From positions 1 through 32,710 of the forward strand of contig JAAFJB010000031.1 of the NCBI GenBank assembly GCA_013297995.1: DNA of 32,710 nt. The letters are read 5' to 3'. Numbering within the stretch: the stretch's first letter is position 1; the number at the start of each line of letters is the position of its first letter. Of this stretch, positions 26,042 to 32,710 are shown piece by piece. The position numbers and the translations under genes are program-made. The stretch is from Chitinophagales bacterium. GTDB taxonomy: Bacteria; Bacteroidota; Bacteroidia; Chitinophagales; Chitinophagaceae. The notes beneath the pieces were generated by a model, which was not told where the DNA came from, ran no database searches, and saw only the letters and a list, made by a program, of their open reading frames with translations.

Positions 26042-27233
26042 TCCCTCTTTACAACATACGCGTAATACGGTGAAAGCCTTGCAGGCTCAAGGTCACGAAA
26101 CTTATTTTGCTACGGCTTACTGGTTTCATCCCAATGGTTGGTTTGAAAAAATAGTGGCGGTTTTTTTTCCTGCTTTATTCAAATCCCTTCAATCTAAATG
26201 CGACTCGGAGATTCCAACGGACAAAGTCATCACAAGATTTTCAGCTCTTTTTTTACCTTTTCTGAATCGCTTGCTCAAACGTTCTGTTGAGTACAGTTCT
26301 TATACAGAAGATCGCTTTCACGATATATGGGTGAGTAAATGGGTTGAATTACACAAACCCCAGTTGGTAATTGGCTATGAAAAATCTTGCCTCAGAAGTT
26401 TTACCGCTGCTAAAAAACACGGAGCTATTACCTGCTTAGATTTGGCTCAGGTTCATCCCTATTTTATTCGGCATCTTCGCCAACAACATCCTTTTTTCAA
26501 ATCTATTACGGGTAGTGAATCTCTTTTTAATACCATCGCTCAACATAAATTGAATGAATACCAATTAGCCGATAAAATTATTTGCATCTCCCCATTTGCT
26601 AAAAGTACATTATCGGAATATGGAGTAGGGCTTGAAAAGATTGAACTCACTATTTTGGGCTTTAACCCCCAAATATTTTATCCAAACGCTACTAAAATAA
26701 TCAATACCCATGAACCCCTTCGCTTGATTTATGCAGGCATCATCACCAAAAGAAAAGGCATTCATATTTTATTGGAATCACTTAACTCTTTTCCCTCCAA
26801 TAGTATTCATCTTACGCTAATTGGTCCCGCTGGTGATGCCAGTGATTTACTCGCTGCTTACAAGAATACTTTGCCTATTCAATATATTCCCGCCTGCTCC
26901 CAACTTGAATTGGCCAATCATTTTAGAGCGGCTCATATTTTTGTTTTCCCCAGCTTTCTTGATAGCTGGGCCGCTGTGGTTGCCGAAGCCATGGCTACTG
27001 GACTACCCGTTATTACTACTTCGTCTACCGGTGCTTCTGCTATGGTTGATAGGCATTGTGGCTTTGTTATTGAACCGGGTAATTTGACTGAATTAAATAG
27101 TGCCATTCAATTTTTTATTGATCATAAATCTGAAATTCCCAGCATGGGTATTCATGCAGTTCAACAAATTGCCCCCTATACCTGGAAGCGGTACAACCAA
27201 GAACTCAAGAACTCAATCAACCCAATAACTTAA
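26022..27233 (+). CDS. GT4 family glycosyltransferase
   Basis: 403 residues from a TTG that sits 20 bp inside the previous gene. KVLVSNPSLQHTRNTVKALQ is the expected first beta-alpha unit of a GT-B fold, so a later start is unlikely. Donor-domain motifs are YAGIITKRKG (237-246), LIGPAGD (266-272) and DSWAAVVAEAMATG (314-327), which stands in for the usual EX7E with Asp at the first position. The N-terminal domain is longer than in its two upstream paralogues. The stop overlaps the asparagine synthase start as TAATG. Confidence 0.83.
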   Translation: MKVLVSNPSLQHTRNTVKALQAQGHETYFATAYWFHPNGWFEKIVAVFFPALFKSLQSKCDSEIPTDKVITRFSALFLPFLNRLLKRSVEYSSYTEDRFHDIWVSKWVELHKPQLVIGYEKSCLRSFTAAKKHGAITCLDLAQVHPYFIRHLRQQHPFFKSITGSESLFNTIAQHKLNEYQLADKIICISPFAKSTLSEYGVGLEKIELTILGFNPQIFYPNATKIINTHEPLRLIYAGIITKRKGIHILLESLNSFPSNSIHLTLIGPAGDASDLLAAYKNTLPIQYIPACSQLELANHFRAAHIFVFPSFLDSWAAVVAEAMATGLPVITTSSTGASAMVDRHCGFVIEPGNLTELNSAIQFFIDHKSEIPSMGIHAVQQIAPYTWKRYNQELKNSINPIT

Positions 27234-29020
27234 TGTGCCGAATAGCTGGTATTATTTCTCCCAACGCTAAGCCCGATATGGCTGCTATTATTGCCATGCG
27301 CGATACTATGCAGCATGGTGGCCCCGATGACGCAGGTATTTTTACCGATGATACTGCTGGCATTGCCCTGGCGCATCGCAGGTTATCGCTGCTTGATCTT
27401 TCCGCTGCTGGTCACCAACCCATGTTGAGTAGCAACCAACAACTCATTATTGTTTTTAATGGAGAGATCTATAATTTTCAAGTGCTGAAACAAGAACTCA
27501 TCCTTCTCGGGCACCATTTTATTTCTCATTCCGATACCGAAGTTATTTTGGCCGCTTATCTACAATGGGGGACTAACTGTTTTGAAAAATTCAACGGTAT
27601 GTTCGCCCTCGCCATTTATGATATTCAAAAACAAGAACTAATTCTTGCCCGGGATCATGCTGGCATTAAACCGCTATACTATAGTTTCTCTAACGGTAAT
27701 TTTTATTTTGCCTCCGAGACAAAAGCTTTTAAACAAATCAACCCCAATTGGAAGGAACAGCGCGACTGGAAAACTTACTTACTTGTTTTTGGTCATATTC
27801 CCGAACCCTTTACTACTTTGGACGGCGTACTGAGCTTGCCCAAAGGCAGTTTTATGAAACTGAATATTTCGCAGCTTTCTCATTCCATTCACTATTTTAA
27901 TAAACCCAATTATAATTATACCATTCACAATGAATCCATTGCCATTGATGCCATTAGAACCACCCTTCGCGATGCCGTTAAAACACATTTGATTGCTGAT
28001 GCACCCATTGGCTTGTTTTTAAGTGGGGGTATCGACTCCAGCATTCTTACCCTGCTTGCCAAAGAATTTATTGGTGAGCATTTACATACACTGTCGATCG
28101 ACTTTAACCAGTCCGCTTTCTCCGAAAAAAAGTACCAAGACATCATCATTCAACAAACCAACGCCAAACACCAATCCTTCACCGTTGATCAATCGCTTTT
28201 TGAACATTCAATGGATGATATCTTAAACGCAATGGATCAACCCAGTAATGATGGTATCAACTCCTATTTTATTACCAAATATGCCCAAGCTGCTGGACTA
28301 AAAGCGGTGCTTAGTGGTATTGGTGCTGATGAATTATTGGGGGGTTATCCTTCTTTTAAGCGCGCGGGTATGCTTGCAGAATCTCAGCTCATTCCTAATT
28401 TTATTTTTCCACTTGCTGAATTTTTAAAAGGCGATAAAAACAAAAAAATCCGTTTTCTGGAAAGGAAAAATGCAATGGGTCAGTACCTCTTCAACCGTGG
28501 TTTTTTTACCCCAGCTCAAGCTTCAAATATTTTAGGTATCTCTATCCTTGAAATTCAACAAGCTATTGATAAAATAATTTTACCTGATTTTGTACAGCAG
28601 CTCGAGCTTCAAGAACAAGTAAGTTTTACAGAGACCAATCTCTATATGCAAAACCAATTGCTGCGCGATACCGATTATATGAGTATGTGGCATTCCATTG
28701 AAGTGCGTGTGCCTTTTCTCGATAAAGATTTTATGCAAGTATGCCAGAGCATTCACCCGACTATTCGTTTTAGCGGTGGCCCCAAACACTTACTCATCAA
28801 GGCTTTTAAAGATATACTGCCCGAAGAAATTTGGAACAGACCCAAGCAAGGTTTTATTTTTCCTTTTCAACAATGGTTTGCTACCATGCAATTACCGCTA
28901 ACTGATTCTGCATTATTACAAGCCTATAAATCTGGTCTTCCTTCTGGTAAAACTCACTGGAGCAGGTACTGGTGCTATTGCTTGAGTCAACTTAAAAATA
29001 ACAACAACAAATCTTGGTAA
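27233..29020 (+). CDS. asnB: Asparagine synthase-type glutamine amidotransferase
   Basis: 595-residue class II amidotransferase. The N-terminal glutaminase has Cys2 as nucleophile (MCRIAGI), HRRLSLLD (48-55), NGE (76-78) and SDTE (100-103), which bind glutamine. The C-terminal synthetase has the PP-loop SGGIDSS (264-270) for ATP. Length is typical for AsnB. It uses glutamine nitrogen to amidate a carboxylate. Flanked by GT4 genes and joined to them by overlaps, it may amidate a uronic acid of the glycan, as AsnB-like proteins in some O-antigen loci do, rather than make asparagine. That role is inferred. The DNA is visibly richer in G+C than the 10-23 kb part. Confidence 0.9.
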   Translation: MCRIAGIISPNAKPDMAAIIAMRDTMQHGGPDDAGIFTDDTAGIALAHRRLSLLDLSAAGHQPMLSSNQQLIIVFNGEIYNFQVLKQELILLGHHFISHSDTEVILAAYLQWGTNCFEKFNGMFALAIYDIQKQELILARDHAGIKPLYYSFSNGNFYFASETKAFKQINPNWKEQRDWKTYLLVFGHIPEPFTTLDGVLSLPKGSFMKLNISQLSHSIHYFNKPNYNYTIHNESIAIDAIRTTLRDAVKTHLIADAPIGLFLSGGIDSSILTLLAKEFIGEHLHTLSIDFNQSAFSEKKYQDIIIQQTNAKHQSFTVDQSLFEHSMDDILNAMDQPSNDGINSYFITKYAQAAGLKAVLSGIGADELLGGYPSFKRAGMLAESQLIPNFIFPLAEFLKGDKNKKIRFLERKNAMGQYLFNRGFFTPAQASNILGISILEIQQAIDKIILPDFVQQLELQEQVSFTETNLYMQNQLLRDTDYMSMWHSIEVRVPFLDKDFMQVCQSIHPTIRFSGGPKHLLIKAFKDILPEEIWNRPKQGFIFPFQQWFATMQLPLTDSALLQAYKSGLPSGKTHWSRYWCYCLSQLKNNNNKSW

Positions 29021-30102
29021 ACAGAACCGCTTTTATTTACCTAACCGCTTTTTCTCGCACTGGCGGCATTGAACAGTTTAATAAAAATATATTGGCTGCG
29101 GCTAATAATAATGGGGTAGACGCTTTTTCCATTTACGATGATGCTCCTGATGAAAAATATTTCAGCAGATTCGCTTTTAAAGGATTTAATGGAAACAAAT
29201 TAGCTTGCTTATGGGCTTTGCTGAAACAGGCAAAACAATACCATACCATTTTAATTGGGCATATCAACCTAGCTCCTTTTATTTTTTTAGTAAAACTTTT
29301 TCATCCTACTGTTAAGCTGGTATTATTTGCGCATGGTATTGAAGTGTGGAAACCCCTCACCGGGAAAAAATATTGGTTATTAAAAAACACGCATTCCATT
29401 TTTGCGGTGAGTCATTTTACCAAATCAAGTTTATTGGCCAATAACCCAAGTATTAAAGCCGAGAAAATAAGTATCTTACCCAATGCTTTGGATCCTTTTT
29501 TTGCCTACCCTACTAATTTTAATAAACCCCATTATTTATTAGAGAGATATGGTTTAAAATCGAGCGATAAAATATTACTCACCATTGCACGCCTCTCTTC
29601 GGAAGAGCAATACAAGGGCTACGACCAAGTGATTAAAATTTTACAGGAGTTAAATGAATCTGATGCAACTATTAAATATTTATTGGTAGGGAAAGCAGAT
29701 GAAATTGAATTAAATCGAATCAATCATTTAATTGAAACGGAAGGTGTTGGTAATCGGGTTATCCTAACTGGCTTTGTGAGCCAAGCCGAATTGATTGATC
29801 ATTATCTACTGGCTGATATTTTTATTTTACCCAGTACAGGCGAAGGTTTTGGCATTGTATTGATTGAAGCGTTGGCCTGTGGCTTGCAAGTAATTGCCGG
29901 CAATAAAGACGGCAGCGTTGATGCCTTATTAAATGGCAGTCTGGGTACTTTAATAGATCCATTTGATTCCGAAGCTATTTTAGAATCAATCAATTTTGCT
30001 CTTAGTGCTGACAATATAAGTCCTAATAATATTCAACAGATAGCTTATTTAAACTTTAGCTTCTCTACTTTTAAGAAAAATTTTAATGCCATTCTTGGCT
30101 AG
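29014..30102 (+). CDS. GT4 family glycosyltransferase
   Basis: 362 residues from a TTG overlapping the asnB stop by 7 bp; the first strand (RTAFIYLTAFSRTGGIEQF) begins immediately, so this start is well supported. Motifs are GGIEQF (17-22), HGIEVW (107-112), the donor-domain ARLSSEEQYKGYDQ (192-205), LVGKADE (224-230) and EX7E in GEGFGIVLIEALACG (276-290). All catalytic-loop positions are present. It ends the less AT-rich GT4/asnB block; a 31-bp gap separates it from an AT-rich gene. Donor and acceptor unknown. Confidence 0.87.
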   Translation: MVNRTAFIYLTAFSRTGGIEQFNKNILAAANNNGVDAFSIYDDAPDEKYFSRFAFKGFNGNKLACLWALLKQAKQYHTILIGHINLAPFIFLVKLFHPTVKLVLFAHGIEVWKPLTGKKYWLLKNTHSIFAVSHFTKSSLLANNPSIKAEKISILPNALDPFFAYPTNFNKPHYLLERYGLKSSDKILLTIARLSSEEQYKGYDQVIKILQELNESDATIKYLLVGKADEIELNRINHLIETEGVGNRVILTGFVSQAELIDHYLLADIFILPSTGEGFGIVLIEALACGLQVIAGNKDGSVDALLNGSLGTLIDPFDSEAILESINFALSADNISPNNIQQIAYLNFSFSTFKKNFNAILG

Positions 30103-30133
30103 TACATAGGTATAATCGTTATAAAACTCATAG

Positions 30134-31021
30134 ATGAATATAAAATTCGTATTTTCCTTTACCTCTTCTGGCTTGTTTTCGCAAGTAAATAACTTTTTAC
30201 TAGCACTATTATATGCGCATAAAAATGGGTTTGAAATTATTATTGACTACCAATATTTAGCTACAACTGATGAGAAAACTTTAAAGGAGATTCTAGATTT
30301 AAGGAAATATGAGAATTGCACGTCAAAAATTATTTGTAATGCTTCTAATAGAAATTTAGAAACATTTACTTTCGGTTATTCTGGGATCGCCAAGTATCTT
30401 CGAGTTGTAAAGTATTATTTTAATATCTTTTTATTCAGAGTTTATTCATTGGTTACCAATTCTAAAATTGATTTATTCCAGAAGCATTGGGAAAAAATAA
30501 GACAATTAAGGTTGAATCTATCTGAAAGTGATAAAGAATATTTATTTTCTATTTCGAAAAGAATATGGGTTCATTCTAATACGAATTCTTCCCAGCCAAG
30601 CTCAAAATATATAGGCGTTCATGTTCGAAGGGGCGATAAAATTACAGAGACTGATTTTATATCTATAGATAAATATTGTGTTGAAATCTTAAAACATTGT
30701 GAAATGAATAAGATTTCTATAGTTTATTTGTTCATTGATTCAAAGGCAGATGGGGTTAGATTAAAATCAAAATTAAATAATTTGAATGTGATAGTTGATA
30801 CTGGTTTACATGAGAATGGATATGACCAACAAAATCATTCTAATCTTTCTAATGAAACTAAAGCTATTCAAGCTTTATTATTATGTGATTTAGTTAATTT
30901 AATGATTAACAGTTCTTATTTTATTGGATCTTTTGATAGTAATCTTTCATCTTTTATTTCTATTATGCGTGAAAATAAAAATGTTACTGATTTACGGAAC
31001 GGAGGGTTGCTAATTTATTGA
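30134..31021 (+). CDS. Fucosyltransferase-superfamily glycosyltransferase (GT23/GT11-like)
   Basis: 295 residues. The GDP-sugar motif GVHVRRGDK (161-169) is the diagnostic element of fucosyltransferases of the GT11/GT23/O-FucT superfamily. IDSKAD (201-206), LLLCDL (248-253) and GSFDSNLSS (265-273) follow in the order seen in GT23 and NodZ-like alpha-1,6-type enzymes. The N terminus SSGLFSQVNNFLLAL replaces the GGLGNQ motif of GT11, so it is not a close copy of the GT11 gene at 16063. DNA is clearly more AT-rich than the preceding GT4 gene. A gene-free stretch of 419 bp follows. Confidence 0.68.
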   Translation: MNIKFVFSFTSSGLFSQVNNFLLALLYAHKNGFEIIIDYQYLATTDEKTLKEILDLRKYENCTSKIICNASNRNLETFTFGYSGIAKYLRVVKYYFNIFLFRVYSLVTNSKIDLFQKHWEKIRQLRLNLSESDKEYLFSISKRIWVHSNTNSSQPSSKYIGVHVRRGDKITETDFISIDKYCVEILKHCEMNKISIVYLFIDSKADGVRLKSKLNNLNVIVDTGLHENGYDQQNHSNLSNETKAIQALLLCDLVNLMINSSYFIGSFDSNLSSFISIMRENKNVTDLRNGGLLIY

Positions 31022-31440
31022 AAACAGATTGTACTAATATGATTGTTCCATCACCCTCTTTTGGATAATATTTTGAATGGTGTTTAAACCGGATCGAAAC
31101 TAATATACACAAATTTAAAACCAAACTTTTATGGGAAAAAATCAATAACGCGGTTTTTTCATCCTTGCTGGAGAGGGTTCACCGTAAATCGCATTAAGAA
31201 TATAAGCTTTAAGCTACATTTACAATACTGCTAGAAACCCATTGGATATTCAGCAAAAAACGCAAAATAATTTTGGATTTCCGTTGTTTAAAAGCCGGTT
31301 ATCGCAGTTTTTATAATACATCTTTCATAATGTAAACTTGATGAATATTAACGACTTACAAAAACTCCTTTGCAGAATTGACCTTTGTTTTTTTTACAAC
31401 AATTTTCAAATCAACTAATTTTGGTTAATTAAAAAACGGA
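31022..31440. other. Gene-free stretch between fucosyltransferase-like and RhuM genes
   Basis: 419 bp, by far the longest gene-free stretch in the window. I see no convincing reading frame, RNA gene, strong terminator or inverted repeats typical of insertion sequence ends. The three forward frames are broken by many stops. There are only short AT-rich inverted segments, for example GAAAAAA (31135-31141) against TTTTTTC (31154-31160). It may be the decayed edge of an insertion or hold the RhuM promoter. Confidence 0.6.
31416..31423 (+). promoter_or_regulatory. Possible Bacteroidota -7 element before the RhuM gene
   Basis: TAATTTTG fits the Bacteroidota -7 consensus TAnnTTTG and ends 17 bp before the RhuM start. 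A TTTG at 31384-31387 could be the -33 element, but the 28-base spacing to the -7 box is longer than usual. A lone match of this kind is expected by chance in AT-rich DNA. Confidence 0.25.
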
Positions 31441-32463
31441 ATGAACAATAAAAATCTGCAAATACGAAACAGCACTGCCGAGTTTCTCATCTTCACCTCT
31501 CAGGCAGGCGAAAACGGGATTGAAGTCCGCTTTCAGAATGAAACAATTTGGCTTTCGAAAAAAATGATGGCAGTATTGTTTGATTGCAGTGCCGACAATA
31601 TTTCGCTTCATTTAAAAAATATTTTTAAGTCAAAAGAACTGGATGAAAATGCAGTTGCCGAGGATTTCTCGGCAACTGCATCAGACGGAAAAAACTACAA
31701 AATTAAACACTACAATCTCGATGCAATCATTGCCACAGGTTATCGCGTCAATTCAAACAGAGCCACACAGTTCAGACAGTGGGCTACTTCGGTGTTGAGA
31801 GATTTTGCTATTCGTGGGTATGTGTTGGACAAAGAGCGGTTGAAGAACGGTGCATTTTTAAGTCAAGCATACTTTAATGATTTGCTTGCAGAAATAAGAG
31901 AGATAAGAGCAAGTGAACGGAATTTTTATCAAAAGATAACCGACATTTACGGCACTGCAATGGATTACAAATCGGATGATGATGTAACGAAAACTTTTTT
32001 TGCCTCAGTTCAAAACAAATTGCATTTCGCTATTCACGGACATACAGCAGCCGAGTTAATTGTATCAAGAGCAAACAGCAAAAAAGAACAAATGGGCTTA
32101 ACTACATGGAAGAATGCACCCGAGGGGAAAATTATTAAGACCGATGTTTCCATTGCCAAAAATTATCTAACCGAAAAAGAAATCAAAAACCTTGACCGTT
32201 TTGTAACGATGTATTTAGATTATGCAGAAACACAAGCGGAACGGAATATTCCAATGACAATGAAGGATTGGGTTGGAAAGCTAAATGCCTTTTTGCAGTT
32301 TAATGAAAAGGATATTTTGAAAAATGCAGGGAAGGTTACACAGGCAATTGCTAAAGCATTTGCCGAAAGTGAATTTGAAAAGTATCGTATTGTTCAGGAC
32401 AAACTTTTTGAAAGTGATTTTGACAAGACAATAAAAAAATTGAATAAAGAATTAGGGGATTAA
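31441..32463 (+). CDS. RhuM family protein (putative DNA-binding virulence-associated family)
   Basis: 340 residues of the RhuM family, named after a Salmonella pathogenicity-island protein; its function is not established. The N-terminal domain shows WLSKKMMAVLFDCS (37-50), resembling a helix-turn-helix start, and the strongly conserved YNLDAIIATGYRVNS (91-105) with RATQFRQWAT (107-116). The second half has HGHTAAELI (199-207) and an acidic, helical C terminus. Length is typical and the gene looks intact. It has no evident role in glycan synthesis, is preceded by 419 bp of gene-free DNA, and lies among glycosyltransferase genes, so it is probably accessory DNA. An exact inverted repeat lies within its coding sequence. 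Confidence 0.85.
   Translation: MNNKNLQIRNSTAEFLIFTSQAGENGIEVRFQNETIWLSKKMMAVLFDCSADNISLHLKNIFKSKELDENAVAEDFSATASDGKNYKIKHYNLDAIIATGYRVNSNRATQFRQWATSVLRDFAIRGYVLDKERLKNGAFLSQAYFNDLLAEIREIRASERNFYQKITDIYGTAMDYKSDDDVTKTFFASVQNKLHFAIHGHTAAELIVSRANSKKEQMGLTTWKNAPEGKIIKTDVSIAKNYLTEKEIKNLDRFVTMYLDYAETQAERNIPMTMKDWVGKLNAFLQFNEKDILKNAGKVTQAIAKAFAESEFEKYRIVQDKLFESDFDKTIKKLNKELGD
31649..31681. repeat. Perfect 14-bp inverted repeat inside the RhuM gene
   Basis: ATGCAGTTGCCGAG (31649-31662) and CTCGGCAACTGCAT (31668-31681) are exact reverse complements separated by the five bases GATTT. It would form a strong stem of 14 pairs with a 5-base loop, in DNA and in mRNA. It encodes roughly NAVAEDFSATAS, a region just before the conserved YNLDAII motif. 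It could arise from codon choice or be a regulatory or protein-binding structure. Confidence 0.85.
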
Positions 32464-32556
32464 TACATCATTATTACGAAATCCTTAAGGCTGATAGAGA
32501 CATAGAAATTAAAAAAAAATGCTTGATCAATAAAATATAAACTTTTCATCCCCTTA

Positions 32557-32710
32557 ATGCCCCTTAAAAAAGTCCTTATTATCTACGAATATTTTTACCC
32601 AGCTTATAAAGCAGGGGGCATTGTGCAGTCCCTCCGCAACCTAGTGGCGCTGATGGGTAAACAATACCAGTTCTATTGCATCACGGGTGGGTATGATCTG
32701 AATGAAACGG
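32557..32710 (+). CDS. GT4-like glycosyltransferase, N-terminal part (3' truncated)
   Basis: An open frame from the ATG at 32557 runs off the window end. The 51 visible residues begin MPLKKVLIIYEYFYPAYK, followed by AGGIVQSLRNLVALM. This is the usual first beta-strand and glycine-rich loop of GT-B GT4 enzymes, with the AGG-x-x-x-S pattern where the loop binds the acceptor or donor. The composition resembles the 24-30 kb GT4 block more than the genes just before it. It begins 93 bp after the RhuM stop. The catalytic half lies outside the window. Confidence 0.75.
   Translation, partial: MPLKKVLIIYEYFYPAYKAGGIVQSLRNLVALMGKQYQFYCITGGYDLNET

Noticed and set aside
31135-31160. GAAAAAA/TTTTTTC inverted segment as a terminator after the fucosyltransferase-like gene
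   Set aside because: All-A/T stem with a 12-base loop and no T run after it; not convincing.
30103-32556. Insertion sequence or integron carrying the fucosyltransferase-like and RhuM genes
   Set aside because: No transposase, integrase, terminal inverted repeats or attachment-site duplication could be found; only the composition difference supports an insertion.
32550-32567. Repeated CCCCTTAA around the start of the last gene
   Set aside because: Two 8-base copies ten bases apart; too short to support a target-site duplication or operator.
1-32710. tRNA, rRNA, riboswitch or CRISPR array
   Set aside because: No cloverleaf-like sequence, conserved riboswitch core or regularly spaced repeats noticed; almost all DNA is accounted for by protein genes.

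Overview
This window looks like a surface-glycan (O-antigen or capsule-type) biosynthesis locus of a Bacteroidota bacterium. The evidence is an AT-rich sequence, no recognisable AGGAGG-type ribosome binding sites even where a gene has free upstream sequence, densely overlapping genes, and protein families typical of that phylum's polysaccharide loci. A Chitinophagaceae-like source is possible, but that is only an impression. All 33 genes are on the + strand. The first and last are cut by the window edges. No RNA gene, CRISPR array, transposase or integrase was seen.

1-9078: a nonulosonic acid (NulO, sialic-acid-like sugar) module. It holds the aminotransferase PseC (5' truncated), the cytidylyltransferase PseF, the UDP-sugar hydrolase PseG and a NeuB-family synthase. 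Around the synthase is an almost mirror-like set of accessory enzymes: SDR, metallophosphoesterase and ATP-grasp before it; ATP-grasp, NDP-sugar epimerase-like SDR and PPP-type phosphatase after it; then a PIG-L deacetylase. PseB and PseH are not in the window, and the synthase has NeuB/LegI/SpsE-type rather than textbook PseI signatures. The final sugar may therefore be a modified or unusual NulO, possibly N-deacylated and re-acylated.

9097-23917: assembly and decoration genes. They are a KpsS/capsule-synthesis-like putative transferase (a candidate NulO transferase), a glycosyltransferase-methyltransferase fusion, several GT2, GT4 and GT8-like glycosyltransferases, a GT11 fucosyltransferase, four further methyltransferases (two FkbM type) and one multi-membrane-span Wzy/O-antigen-ligase-like protein.

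23925-30102: a visibly less AT-rich block with four GT4 glycosyltransferases and an asparagine-synthase-like amidotransferase. 30134-32463: an AT-rich HxRRGD fucosyltransferase-like gene, a 419-bp gene-free stretch and a RhuM-family gene that does not fit a glycan pathway. 32557 to the end: the start of another GT4 gene with the composition of the 24-30 kb block. This suggests that 30.1-32.5 kb is an insertion.

Genes 1-19 (1-17984) run almost without gaps, many joined by stop/start overlaps. Six junctions share the exact four-base overlap TTGA, in which a TTG start is fused to the preceding TGA stop. The likely logic is: make a CMP-NulO, assemble a repeat unit with many glycosyltransferases, methylate and possibly amidate it, then polymerise or ligate it. 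No flippase, ABC exporter or initiating phosphoglycosyltransferase is present, so these must lie elsewhere.
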